In this document: positions 1-7,990 of the stretch, one piece after another | Numbering within the stretch: position 1 is the first letter of the stretch | How the letters are laid out: the number at the start of each line of letters is the position of its first letter | Origin: Pseudomonadota bacterium | GTDB taxonomy: Bacteria > Pseudomonadota > Gammaproteobacteria > Halothiobacillales > Halothiobacillaceae | Assembly (NCBI GenBank): GCA_021795795.1 | Contig: JAJYPA010000154.1 | Location: forward strand, 1 to 15,328 | Length of the DNA stretch: 15,328 bases | Direction: 5' to 3' | Notes under the pieces: model-generated | The model's database searches: none | What the model saw: only the letters and a program-made list of their open reading frames with translations | What the model was told of the DNA's origin: nothing | Program-made: the position numbers and the translations under genes

Positions 1-58
1 CATAAACGGGTGGCGGCATGATGGGTTGCCTTGGCAACAATGCTAACGAACACGGATA

Positions 59-82
59 AAACCTCGTCGAAGGACGGGGTTT
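59..82 (+). terminator. Hairpin, probable Rho-independent terminator
   Basis: A 10-bp stem (59-68 pairs with 73-82, one T-G wobble) closes a GAAG tetraloop. It has an A-run before the left arm and T's at the end of the right arm. This looks like a terminator for a gene ending at or before the left edge of the window. The T-tract is short (TTT then CC), so it could also be a weak or bidirectional terminator. It lies upstream of the ThiF relic and insulates it from whatever precedes. Confidence 0.5.
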
Positions 83-91
83 CCACACCGC

Positions 92-109
92 AAAAGCATT
101 GGCTTTTTT
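92..109 (+). terminator. Second small hairpin with T-run
   Basis: AAAAGC (92-97) pairs with GCTTTT (102-107) around the loop ATTG, and the T-run continues to 109. The stem is only 6 bp and mostly A-T, so it is weak. Its position right after the stronger hairpin at 59-82 suggests a tandem terminator, but it may be chance. Confidence 0.28.
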
Positions 110-119
110 GCCCATTGAG

Positions 120-713
120 GGATCAAATGCCAAGCGCCGCTTTACCCCCCTGTCAAGCACATCTTCGATATCCCAAATGATGTTGCGCCGCTGGTGCAGA
201 AGACTGAGCTTTCGCTATTTGAACAGACAACCTCGCCAACTTGGATCGGGCCGCTGCTACCCGACAAAATGCAAATCCCTGATACGTTAATGATAGGCGT
301 CGGCGCAATTGGCAACGGGCTGGCTTGGCCATTCAAAGGCGGAACGGTTAGCCACCTGGTTGCAGCAAAATAGCGAACTCCGCGTCACGGGAGAGAAAGC
401 GCTCATAGAATCAGCAAAGTCTGGGTCTATCATTGCTAGCCTTGCTGTTAATCTCGTCCTAAATGGCTTGGACGACGTTGAGGTTCGACGCGCTGCGCAA
501 GATCTCTGGCCCGCCGTAATCATAGACGGGGGCATTAACGAAGTCGGCGCAGTTGTCACCCAGTATCGGCTCGACCATGAAAACCAAGCGTGCCTAAAAT
601 GTTGGTTCGAGTCGCCGATGAGGCGCCCTGAATCTTACAGACCCGTCTGTGGTGGCACTTTCAAACGCTCATCTTCCTGGCGATGCTTTGACAGCGGTCG
701 CTCGCCAGGCGTG
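120..713 (+). pseudogene. Decayed ThiF/E1-like (HesA/MoeB/ThiF) adenylating enzyme gene
   Basis: One frame (about 120-373) reads FDIPNDVAPLVQKTE..., then DTLMIGVGAIGNGLAW, whose GxGxxG glycine loop is the nucleotide-binding start of a ThiF/E1 fold. It then hits a TAG at 371. The story continues in another frame from about 325: LGHSKAERLATWLQQNS (the GxSKA helix of E1-like proteins), ...AVIIDGGINEVGAVVTQYRLD and ACLKCWF, a CxxC segment. A third frame from about 628 gives LNLTDPSVVALSNAHLPGDA up to a TGA at 711. The strand-plus-helix segment that should follow the glycine loop, carrying the conserved Asp and Arg/Asn, is missing. There has therefore been an internal deletion near 325-335 as well as frameshifts. 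Family members activate ubiquitin-like or sulfur-carrier proteins, or act in defence operons. This copy cannot make an active enzyme. Family call is moderately sure; subfamily unknown. Confidence 0.6.
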
Positions 714-725
714 AGGCAAATAGTA

Positions 726-754
726 CGGACATCAAGTCGCCACCCTGTTATACT
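726..754 (+). promoter_or_regulatory. Possible sigma-70 promoter of the restriction operon
   Basis: TATACT at 749-754 is a good -10 box. It lies 17 bp downstream of CGGACA (726-731), a partial -35 that shares GACA with the consensus. It is the only reasonable sigma-70 match seen between the ThiF relic and the first gene of the operon at 804, which would give a short leader of about 45 nt. This is a judgement by eye from consensus only. Confidence 0.35.
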
Positions 755-803
755 TGAACCGATTTAAGACGACTATGAAGGTCAACGTCTGAGCGCCAAT
801 GCC

Positions 804-1037
804 ATGAGCACCGAACCGTGGGTCACCGCCGAGCAAGTCGCCCAGCATCTGGGCGTGGTGAAAGACACCGTCTACCGCTGGCGTGAGCGCAAGGGCTTGC
901 CTGCGCACAAGATTGGGCGACTGTGGAAATTCCAGTTGTCTGAGGTGAATGAATGGGTGCGTACGGGTGGTGCGGATGAAGATTCGGAACGCCGAAATGT
1001 GGATCACACAACTGCACCAGAGGCAGGTAAAGCATGA
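804..1037 (+). CDS. Excisionase/MerR-type helix-turn-helix protein leading the hsd operon
   Basis: This 77-residue protein consists almost entirely of one winged HTH of the excisionase family (HTH_17). Residues about 5-50 read WVTAEQVAQHLGVVKDTVYR followed by RKGLPAHKIGRLWKFQLSEV, where the second helix is the recognition helix and GRLWKF forms the wing. The acidic and basic tail after residue 53 looks disordered. Its TGA overlaps the hsdR start (ATGA), so it is translationally coupled to hsdR. Small proteins of this type often stand directly before hsdR in type I loci, and a role as transcriptional controller of the restriction genes is a fair inference but not shown. The RBS in front of ATG 804 is weak. 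The start is set by the conserved beginning of the domain. Confidence 0.85.
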   Translation: MSTEPWVTAEQVAQHLGVVKDTVYRWRERKGLPAHKIGRLWKFQLSEVNEWVRTGGADEDSERRNVDHTTAPEAGKA

Positions 1038-3832
1038 GCCAATCCGAGACACAAACCCGTTCTGAGCTCATTGACCAGCAACTGGTGCAGTCAGGCTGGA
1101 ACGTCCAAGACCCCACCCAGGTCGTCGAAGAATTCGACATCCTGACTGCCTTGCCAGAAGGTGTGGCCGAACCGCGTACCCCCTACGAAGGCCATCAGTT
1201 CAGCGACTACGTCCTGCTGGGCAAAGACCGGAAGCCTCTGGCCGTGATCGAAGCCAAGAAATCCAGCCGCGATGCAGCCATTGGCCGCGAGCAGGCAAAG
1301 CAGTATTGCTACAACATCCAGAGGCAACTGGGTGGCGAACTGCCGTTCTGTTTTTACACCAACGGTTTCGAAACCTATTTCTGGGATCTGGAAAACGCCC
1401 CGCCACGCAAAGTAGTTGGCTTTCCCACGCGCGATGATCTGGAACGCTTCGCCTATATCCGCCGCAATCGCAAACCCCTGACGCAGGAATTTATCAACAC
1501 AGCGATTGCCGGCCGCGATTACCAAATCCGGGCGATCCGCTCTGTGTTCGAAGGCATCGAGCAGAAGAAGCGCGACTTCCTGCTAGTGATGGCCACCGGC
1601 ACCGGCAAGACCCGAACCTGTATTGCCATGGTCGATACGCTGATGCGCGCTGGCCATGCCGAAAAGGTGCTGTTTCTGGTGGACCGCATCGCCCTGCGCG
1701 AGCAGGCTCTGGCCGCATTCAAGGAACACATGCCCAACGAGCCGCGCTGGCCAAACGTCGGCGAAAAGCTCATCGCCAAAGACCGCCGCGTATATGTCGC
1801 CACCTACCCCACGATGCTCAACATCATTCGGGACGAGGCGCAGTACCTGTCGCCGCATTTCTTCGATTTCATCGTGGTCGATGAGAGCCATCGCTCCATC
1901 TACAACACTTATGGCGAAGTGCTCGACTATTTCAAAACCATCACGCTGGGCTTGACGGCCACGCCGACCGACATCATCGATCACAACACCTTCCAGCTTT
2001 TCCATTGTGAAGACGGCCTGCCGACCTTTGCCTATACCTTCGAGGAGGCCGTGAACAACGTGCCGCCTTACCTCTGCAACTTCCAGGTCATGAAAATTCA
2101 GACCAAGTTCCAGATGGAGGGTATCAGCAAGCGCACCATTTCATTGGACGATCAGAAAAAGCTGATCCTTCAGGGTAAAGAGGTTGAAGAAATCAACTTC
2201 GAAGGTTCGCAGCTCGAAAAGCAGGTGATCAACAAGGGCACCAACACTTTGATCGTCCGGGAATTTATGGAGGAATCCATCAAGGACGCCAACGGCGTGC
2301 TGCCAGGCAAGACCATCTTTTTCTGCGCCACCAAGGCACACGCCCGCCGCATGGAAGAAATTTTCGACAAACTCTACCCTCAGTACCACGGTGAAATGGC
2401 CAAGGTGCTGGTCTCCGACGATCCGCGCGTCTATGGCAAAGGTGGTCTCCTCGACCAGTTCACCAACAACGACATGCCTCGCATCGCCATCAGCGTGGAC
2501 ATGTTGGACACCGGCATCGATGTGCGCGAGATCGTCAATCTGGTCTTTGCCAAGCCGGTGTATTCCTACACCAAGTTCTGGCAGATGATCGGGCGCGGTA
2601 CCCGCTTGCTGGAGACCAACAAGCCCAAGCCCTGGTGTACCGAAAAAGACGTGTTCCTGGTCCTGGATTGCTGGGATAACTTCGAATACTTCAAGCTCCA
2701 GCCCAAGGGCAAAGAGCTCAAGCCGCAACTCCCCTTGCCTGTACGACTGGTCGGCCTGCGGCTGGACAAAATCGAAAAAGCCAATGACACCGGCCACTCG
2801 AATATTGCCGAGCGTGAAGCCCGCAAGTTGCGTCAGCAGATCGCCGCCCTGCCGAAAGACTCCGTGGTGATCAAAGAGGCTGCCACCGCGCTGGCCCGTC
2901 TGAATGAAGAAAACTTCTGGATCAGCATCACACACCAAAGGCTCGAATTCCTGCGCGCCGAGATCAAGCCGCTGTTCCGCACCGTCTCCGAGGCCGACTT
3001 CAAGGCCATGCGTTTCGAGCGCGACGTGCTGGAATACTCGCTGGCCGTGCTGAACGAAGACAAGGAACAAGCTGACACGATCAAGGAAGGCATCGTCGAA
3101 CAGATCAGTGAACTGCCGCTCTCGGTCAGCTTCGTCAAAATGGAGGAAACCCTGATTCGCGCCGCGCAAACCACGCACTATTGGGTCAAGGCGGACGAAG
3201 ACGCCTTCGACGAACTCAGCGCCAAACTTGGCCCGCTGATGAAGTTCAGCGAGCAAACCACTGGCCAAGAGCAAACACACCTTGATCTGGCCGATGAACT
3301 GCACAAGAAGGAGTGGGTCGAATTCGGCCCCCAGCACGAGGCCGTTAGCATCAGCCGTTACCGCGAAATGGTCGAGGCGTTGATCGAAGAGCTGACCGAG
3401 CACAACCCCATCCTGCTCAAGATCAAAAATGGCGAAACCGTGAGTGCTGATGAAGCTACAGAACTGGCAGCGCTGCTGCACGAAGAGCACCCGCACATCA
3501 CCGAAGCCCTGCTGCGGCAGGTCTACAAAAACCGCAAAGCGCACTTCATTCAGTTCATTCGCCACATTCTCGGCATCGAGGTGCTGCAAAGCTTTCCCGA
3601 TACCGTCAGCGCAGCTTTCGATCAATTCATCCGCGCGCACACTACCCTTAACAGCCGGCAGCTGGAGTTTCTCGGCTTGCTAAAGAATTTCATCGTTGAA
3701 CGCGAAAAAGTGGAAAAACGGGACCTCATCAACACGCCGTTCACGGTCATTCACCCGCAGGGCATACGCGGCGTTTTCAGCCCAGCCGAGATCAACGAAA
3801 TACTACTGCTCACCGAACGGCTGGTCGCATAA
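1034..3832 (+). CDS. hsdR: Type I restriction enzyme R subunit (ATP-dependent translocase and nuclease)
   Basis: This 932-residue, apparently full-length HsdR of the EcoEI-like branch pumps unmodified DNA through the HsdR2M2S complex and cleaves it. Visible parts: an N-terminal PD-(D/E)XK nuclease with D58 and E73-A-K75 (VIEAKKSS); helicase motif I ATGTGKT at 187-193; motif II DESH at 283-286; motif III TATP at 308-311; motif VI QMIGRGTR at 517-524; and a helical EcoEI-type C-terminal domain (about 760-932) that docks on HsdM. All catalytic residues checked are present, so it should be active. Its ATG lies in the TGA of the HTH gene upstream. A 31-nt gap with a good RBS separates it from hsdM. 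GC-rich codon use matches hsdM but not the ATPase gene downstream. Confidence 0.97.
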   Translation: MSQSETQTRSELIDQQLVQSGWNVQDPTQVVEEFDILTALPEGVAEPRTPYEGHQFSDYVLLGKDRKPLAVIEAKKSSRDAAIGREQAKQYCYNIQRQLGGELPFCFYTNGFETYFWDLENAPPRKVVGFPTRDDLERFAYIRRNRKPLTQEFINTAIAGRDYQIRAIRSVFEGIEQKKRDFLLVMATGTGKTRTCIAMVDTLMRAGHAEKVLFLVDRIALREQALAAFKEHMPNEPRWPNVGEKLIAKDRRVYVATYPTMLNIIRDEAQYLSPHFFDFIVVDESHRSIYNTYGEVLDYFKTITLGLTATPTDIIDHNTFQLFHCEDGLPTFAYTFEEAVNNVPPYLCNFQVMKIQTKFQMEGISKRTISLDDQKKLILQGKEVEEINFEGSQLEKQVINKGTNTLIVREFMEESIKDANGVLPGKTIFFCATKAHARRMEEIFDKLYPQYHGEMAKVLVSDDPRVYGKGGLLDQFTNNDMPRIAISVDMLDTGIDVREIVNLVFAKPVYSYTKFWQMIGRGTRLLETNKPKPWCTEKDVFLVLDCWDNFEYFKLQPKGKELKPQLPLPVRLVGLRLDKIEKANDTGHSNIAEREARKLRQQIAALPKDSVVIKEAATALARLNEENFWISITHQRLEFLRAEIKPLFRTVSEADFKAMRFERDVLEYSLAVLNEDKEQADTIKEGIVEQISELPLSVSFVKMEETLIRAAQTTHYWVKADEDAFDELSAKLGPLMKFSEQTTGQEQTHLDLADELHKKEWVEFGPQHEAVSISRYREMVEALIEELTEHNPILLKIKNGETVSADEATELAALLHEEHPHITEALLRQVYKNRKAHFIQFIRHILGIEVLQSFPDTVSAAFDQFIRAHTTLNSRQLEFLGLLKNFIVEREKVEKRDLINTPFTVIHPQGIRGVFSPAEINEILLLTERLVA

Positions 3833-3863
3833 CGCCGCTGCATATCACCAAGGAATTCAGCCC

Positions 3864-5564
3864 ATGCTGCAAAACAACCCCGAACTCAAAAGCAAAATCG
3901 ATCAGCTCTGGAACAAATTCTGGAGCGGCGGTATCAGCAACCCGCTCACCGCCATCGAGCAGATTACTTATCTGCTGTTCATGAAACGGCTCGACGAGCT
4001 GGACCAGAAAAAGCAGGCAGATGCCGAATTCACAGGCGAAAAGTACACCTCTAAATTCGAAGGGAAATGGATTCCACCCGAGTACCGCGCCAAAGCAAGG
4101 GACGACGACACCCAGAAAGAAACCGACAAAAGACACGCCGACGCAAAAATGTATGAAATCGACAAGCGCACGCTGCGCTGGAGCGAATTCAAGCACATGC
4201 AGGCCGAAGACATGCTGCAGCACGTGCAGGGCAAGGTATTCCCCTTCCTGAAAGACCTGAACGGCGCCGAATCCAACTTCACCCACCACATGAAGAACGC
4301 CGTGTTCATCATCCCCAAGCCAGCCCTGCTGGTGGAAGCGGTGAAGACCATCGACGAAATCTTCGAGGTGATGGAACGCGACTCGCGTGAGAACGGTCAG
4401 GCCTTTCAGGACATCCAGGGCGATGTCTATGAAATGCTGCTGTCCGAAATCGCCACCGCCGGCAAGAACGGCCAGTTTCGCACCCCTCGCCACATCATCA
4501 AGCTGATGGCAGAGCTGGTGCAGCCACAACTGGGCCACAAGATCGGCGACCCGGCCTGCGGCTCGGGCGGCTTCTTGTTGGGAGCCTACCAGTACATCGT
4601 CACCCAGCTTGCCATCAAGGCGGGAACGAAAGGCCTCGCACCCGATGAAGATGGCTTCGTGCGCACCTCGGTGGCGGCGGCGCTCACCGAAAAAGCGCAG
4701 GCCATTCTCTCCAGTTCGCTCTGGGGCTACGACATCGACAGCACTATGGTGCGGTTGGGGCTGATGAATCTGATGATGCACGGCATCGACGAGCCGCACA
4801 TCGACTACAAGGACACGCTCAGCAAAAGCTTTATCGAAGAATCCGAATACGACATCGTGATGGCCAACCCGCCCTTTACCGGCAGCATCGACAAGGGCGA
4901 TATCAACGAAAACCTACGTCTCGCCACCACCAAGACTGAACTGCTCTTTGTCGAGAATATCTACCGCCTGCTGAAAAAAGGCGGCACAGCCTGCGTCATC
5001 GTGCCGCAGGGCGTGCTGTTTGGCTCCGGTAAGGCGTTCAAGGATCTGCGCCAGAAGCTGGTGGAGCGTTGTGATCTGAAAGCCGTGATCACCCTGCCCA
5101 GCGGCGTGTTCAAACCCTATGCCGGGGTCAGCACTGCCATCCTTTTGTTCACCAAGGTGTGGGGGCCAAAAGACAAAGTCACCCAGCCCGCCACCGAGAA
5201 CGTCTGGTTCTACGAAATGGCCGCCGATGGCTATTCACTGGACGACAAGCGCAGCAAGCAGGAAGGCAACGGCGACCTGCAAGACATCATTGCCCGTTAC
5301 CACGCCCGCAATGCAAGTGCTGACACCGACCGCACCGCCAAGTGCTTTATGGTGCCGCGCGCCGAGATCGAAGCTGAGGCTTATGACCTCTCGCTCAGCC
5401 GCTACAAGCAGGACGTTTTCGAGGAAGTGCACTACGACACCCCGGCGCTGATTCTGGAGCGGCTAATTCAGGCCGAAGTGGGTAACGTGGAAGAAGCCGA
5501 TCTGGCCAAGGTGCAGAGCGGCATCGTGCGCGAGTTGCTGAAGTTGCGGGAGATGTTGCCGTGA
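3864..5564 (+). CDS. hsdM: Type I restriction-modification DNA methyltransferase (M subunit)
   Basis: This 566-residue N6-adenine methyltransferase modifies the site chosen by HsdS and protects the host DNA. Residues about 5-150 form the helical HsdM N-domain (LWNKFWSGGISNP, then ITYLLFMKRLDELD). GQFRTPRHI leads into the SAM-binding motif I DPACGSGG at 229-236, and the catalytic motif IV is NPPF at 335-338. ATG 3864 is chosen because AAGGAA (3850-3855) sits 8 nt before it and the protein begins with the usual HsdM N-terminus. An earlier in-frame start would lie inside hsdR. The TGA overlaps the GTG of the next gene (GTGA). The C-terminus RELLKLREMLP is echoed in the short ORF before hsdS. Confidence 0.97.
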   Translation: MLQNNPELKSKIDQLWNKFWSGGISNPLTAIEQITYLLFMKRLDELDQKKQADAEFTGEKYTSKFEGKWIPPEYRAKARDDDTQKETDKRHADAKMYEIDKRTLRWSEFKHMQAEDMLQHVQGKVFPFLKDLNGAESNFTHHMKNAVFIIPKPALLVEAVKTIDEIFEVMERDSRENGQAFQDIQGDVYEMLLSEIATAGKNGQFRTPRHIIKLMAELVQPQLGHKIGDPACGSGGFLLGAYQYIVTQLAIKAGTKGLAPDEDGFVRTSVAAALTEKAQAILSSSLWGYDIDSTMVRLGLMNLMMHGIDEPHIDYKDTLSKSFIEESEYDIVMANPPFTGSIDKGDINENLRLATTKTELLFVENIYRLLKKGGTACVIVPQGVLFGSGKAFKDLRQKLVERCDLKAVITLPSGVFKPYAGVSTAILLFTKVWGPKDKVTQPATENVWFYEMAADGYSLDDKRSKQEGNGDLQDIIARYHARNASADTDRTAKCFMVPRAEIEAEAYDLSLSRYKQDVFEEVHYDTPALILERLIQAEVGNVEEADLAKVQSGIVRELLKLREMLP

Positions 5565-6688
5565 CAAGCGCCACGACTTTCACGACCGTCATTGCCTCGA
5601 TAGCGCGCGCGCACCATGAGCTGGCGACACAGGCGAGCAAAGCGGTCAATATCAGCCTTACCTTAAGAAACTGGCTAATTGGCTACTACCTTGCCGAGTA
5701 CGAATTACACGGCACGGATAGGGCAAACTATGGCGAAAATCTGTTTGCAAACGTAGCCGATGCGCTCGCCCAGACAGGCGTGGCCTCATGCGGCAAGCGG
5801 CAACTTTACGCTTATCTGAGCTTCTATCAGGCCTACCCGCAAATTGTGCGGTCACTGCCCGCACAATTTCACACCAGCGTGATGGATGCCCTCGCAAGCG
5901 CGCAGAAGAAAGTGCGGTCAGCGACCACACTTTCGCAAATAGAACCGCAAAAACTGTTGAGCACCCTGTCGTATACGCATTTTGAACAACTGCTCACCAT
6001 AGCCGACGCGACCAAACGCAACTTCTACGAAATTGAGTGCATTCAAGGTAACTGGTCGGTGCGCGAGCTCAAACGCCAGATCCATAGCCTTTATTACGAG
6101 CGCTCCGGCTTGTCGCACGACCCGCAAAAACTCTCGGCGCTCGCCCATACCAACGCAGACGTTCAGCAGGGTTTTAATATTCGCGACCCCTATATTTTTG
6201 AATTCCTCGGCCTGCAAGCAGACGAAGTCATGAGCGAATCGCACCTGGAACAACAGCTCACCGACAAACTGCAAGCCTTCATGCTGGAACTCGGCCACAG
6301 CTTCTGTTTTGAATCGCAGCAAAAACGCATCCTGATCGGCGGCGAACATTTTTTTGTCGATCTGGTGTTTTACCACCGCATTCTGAAATGTCACGTACTG
6401 CTTGAACTCAAGCTGCAAGCCTTCAACCACGAGAACCTCGGCCAACTCAACACCTACGTCAACTGGTGGTACCGTCAGCACATGATGACACCCGGCGACA
6501 ATCCCCCCGTAGGCCTGCTGCTCTGCACCGACAAAAATCACGCACTGGCGGAATACGCCTTGGCGGGCATGGACAACCAATTGTTCATCTCTAAATACCA
6601 ATTGGAATTACCGAAGAAAGAAGAGATGCAGCGGTTTATGGATGAGCAGTTGAAGCAGGTTAAGCAAGGGGGCGCGGATGAAGGTTAA
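5561..6688 (+). CDS. DUF1016/YhcG-type PD-(D/E)XK nuclease inserted between hsdM and hsdS
   Basis: This 375-residue protein has two domains. The N-terminal DUF1016_N helical domain (about 10-185) carries the typical YGENLFANVADALA and SYTHFEQLLTIAD segments. The C-terminal PD-(D/E)XK nuclease fold (about 205-355) carries FFVDLVFYHR with D267, LLELK with E282 and K284, then LGQLNTYVNWW and GLLLCTDK. The acidic residue E230 (LEQQL) completes the usual active-site set. All look intact, so nuclease activity is likely, though target and trigger are unknown. Its GTG start overlaps the hsdM stop and its TAA lies inside a short coupling ORF before hsdS, so it is embedded in the restriction operon. 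DUF1016 proteins are recurrent passengers of type I loci and defence islands. A defence or accessory-nuclease role is an inference from that context. Confidence 0.9.
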   Translation: MTSATTFTTVIASIARAHHELATQASKAVNISLTLRNWLIGYYLAEYELHGTDRANYGENLFANVADALAQTGVASCGKRQLYAYLSFYQAYPQIVRSLPAQFHTSVMDALASAQKKVRSATTLSQIEPQKLLSTLSYTHFEQLLTIADATKRNFYEIECIQGNWSVRELKRQIHSLYYERSGLSHDPQKLSALAHTNADVQQGFNIRDPYIFEFLGLQADEVMSESHLEQQLTDKLQAFMLELGHSFCFESQQKRILIGGEHFFVDLVFYHRILKCHVLLELKLQAFNHENLGQLNTYVNWWYRQHMMTPGDNPPVGLLLCTDKNHALAEYALAGMDNQLFISKYQLELPKKEEMQRFMDEQLKQVKQGGADEG

Positions 6689-6770
6689 CCACGAAAGACA
6701 CGAAAAAAGTTTGGCGATGATGGGAAATACACTGCGCGAGTTGTTGGAGTTGAAGGGGATGATCGCGTGA
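6678..6770 (+). other. 30-codon coupling ORF resembling the hsdM tail
   Basis: ATG 6678 opens a 30-codon frame ending in TGA 6768-6770, which overlaps the GTG start of hsdS (GTGA). Its last residues, LRELLELKGMIA, resemble the end of HsdM, VRELLKLREMLP. The DNA matches too: GCGCGAGTTG is shared exactly and the following codons are partly shared. The first part, VNHERHEK, comes from a short repeat also present at the end of hsdS. The likely role is to carry ribosomes onto hsdS, replacing the original hsdM-hsdS overlap lost when the DUF1016 gene was inserted. Whether the peptide itself does anything is unknown. Confidence 0.55.
6687..6704 (+). repeat. Short dispersed repeat, copy 1
   Basis: AACCACGAAAGACACGAA matches AACCACAAAATACACGAA at 7949-7966 in 16 of 18 positions. 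It starts directly at the end of the DUF1016 gene and is read here as NHERHE in the coupling ORF. Both copies flank hsdS and are in the same reading phase. Confidence 0.5.
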
Positions 6771-7990
6771 GGTGGTTTTCCTTTGCTGAGGTCGTTACTG
6801 ACGCGACCTCTAAATTCAGAAAAATCAAGGCATCCGACTATCAGTCAGAAGGTCAATACAAGATTATTGATCAAGGCAAAGACGCTATCGCTGGCTACAC
6901 CAATGACAAAACGCTTATAAGTTCAGACCTGCTCCCCATCATTATTTTTGGCGATCACACTCGGGTATTGAAGTACGAAGACACGCCTATTGCGCTTGGG
7001 GCGGATGGCGCAAAAGCATTGAAAGTGGATTCAAGATTCGCGAATACGCTTTACGTTTACTACTACCTGCGAACCATCAAATTAAAAGATGCAGGCTACA
7101 GTCGGCATTTCAAATTTCTAAAAGAAATAGCAATCCCTATCCCTTTAAAAGACGGCGTACCAAACCTCGACGACCAAATCCGCATTGCCCATCTGCTCGG
7201 CAAAGTGGAAGGGCTGATCGCCCAGCGCAAACAACACCTGCAACAACTCAACGACCTACTCAAGAGCGTGTTTCTGGAGATGTTTGGCGATCCGGTGCGG
7301 CACGAGATGGGGTGGGAAAGGCCGCCGATGGAGAAGCTGGGATCGTTGAACCGCGGAGTATCGAAGCATCGACCACGAAATGCACCGGAGCTGCTGGGCG
7401 GCAAATACCCGCTCATTCAAACGGGCGAAGTGTCAAATGCTGGTACGTACATAACTTCTTTTTCTCACACTTATTCTGACATCGGGTTTGCTCAAAGCAA
7501 ACTGTGGCCATCGGGGACACTCTGCATAACGATTGCCGCGAATATCGCTCAGACAGCAATCCTGACTTATGAGGCTTGCTTCCCTGATAGTGTTGTCGGG
7601 TTCACTGCTTTTGAAAAAGAGGCGCATCCGCTTTATGTCCATGGCCTGTTCTTGTTCTTTCAGAAGATTCTCGAAAAGAACGCTCCTGCGGCGGCTCAGA
7701 AAAACATCAATCTTGAAATTTTGAGGGGATTAGAGGTTCCGAAGCCACCCATCGGCCTGCAACAGCAATTCGCCACCATCGTCGAAAAAGTCGAAAGCAT
7801 CAAGTCCCGCTATCAGTACAGCATCACCCAACTGGATGCGCTCTATGGCACGCTGAGCCAGCAGGCCTTCAAGGGCGAACTGGATTTATCGCGGGTGCCC
7901 TTGAAGGCGGCGGGAACCACGGAAGGCATGGAAAGTGCCGAGGAAATAAACCACAAAATACACGAACAGCATAAACCGGAGCAGGCATGA
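6767..7990 (+). CDS. hsdS: Type I restriction-modification specificity subunit
   Basis: This 407-residue HsdS selects the bipartite DNA target for both cutting and methylation. It has the two-fold design of the family. TRD1 is about residues 1-130. A first conserved helical spacer follows at about 136-175 (DDQIRIAHLLGKVEGLIAQR, then LLKSVFLEMFGDP). TRD2 is about 183-325 (YPLIQTGEVSNAG, SKLWPSGTLCITIAANIA). A second conserved helix lies at about 331-372 (LQQQFATIVEKVESI, then LYGTLSQQAFKGEL). The start is the GTG at 6767, which overlaps the stop of the coupling ORF and has AAGGGG about 8 nt upstream. The last 20 or so residues (INHKIHEQHKPEQA) lie outside the family fold and come partly from the short repeat. 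The ATGA at 7987 couples it to the ATPase gene. The recognition sequence cannot be read from the protein. Confidence 0.95.
   Translation: MRWFSFAEVVTDATSKFRKIKASDYQSEGQYKIIDQGKDAIAGYTNDKTLISSDLLPIIIFGDHTRVLKYEDTPIALGADGAKALKVDSRFANTLYVYYYLRTIKLKDAGYSRHFKFLKEIAIPIPLKDGVPNLDDQIRIAHLLGKVEGLIAQRKQHLQQLNDLLKSVFLEMFGDPVRHEMGWERPPMEKLGSLNRGVSKHRPRNAPELLGGKYPLIQTGEVSNAGTYITSFSHTYSDIGFAQSKLWPSGTLCITIAANIAQTAILTYEACFPDSVVGFTAFEKEAHPLYVHGLFLFFQKILEKNAPAAAQKNINLEILRGLEVPKPPIGLQQQFATIVEKVESIKSRYQYSITQLDALYGTLSQQAFKGELDLSRVPLKAAGTTEGMESAEEINHKIHEQHKPEQA
7949..7966 (+). repeat. Short dispersed repeat, copy 2 (within the hsdS 3' end)
   Basis: AACCACAAAATACACGAA is the partner of the copy at 6687-6704 (16 of 18 identical). 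It is translated as NHKIHE in the HsdS tail, in the same phase as NHERHE in the coupling ORF. It appears to have lengthened the HsdS C-terminus beyond the conserved helix. Confidence 0.5.

Noticed and set aside
2141..3640. Long open frame on the minus strand (499 codons) opposite hsdR
   Set aside because: It is the antisense of a clearly conserved HsdR C-terminal region, has low-complexity-like F/V/D/Q-rich composition, and shows no domain.
3696..3863. Upstream extension of the hsdM frame into hsdR
   Set aside because: It overlaps the conserved end of HsdR. The start at 3864 has a good RBS and the family N-terminus.
3810..4799. Minus-strand open frame of 329 codons opposite hsdM
   Set aside because: It mirrors the hsdM coding frame and has no recognisable motif or RBS.
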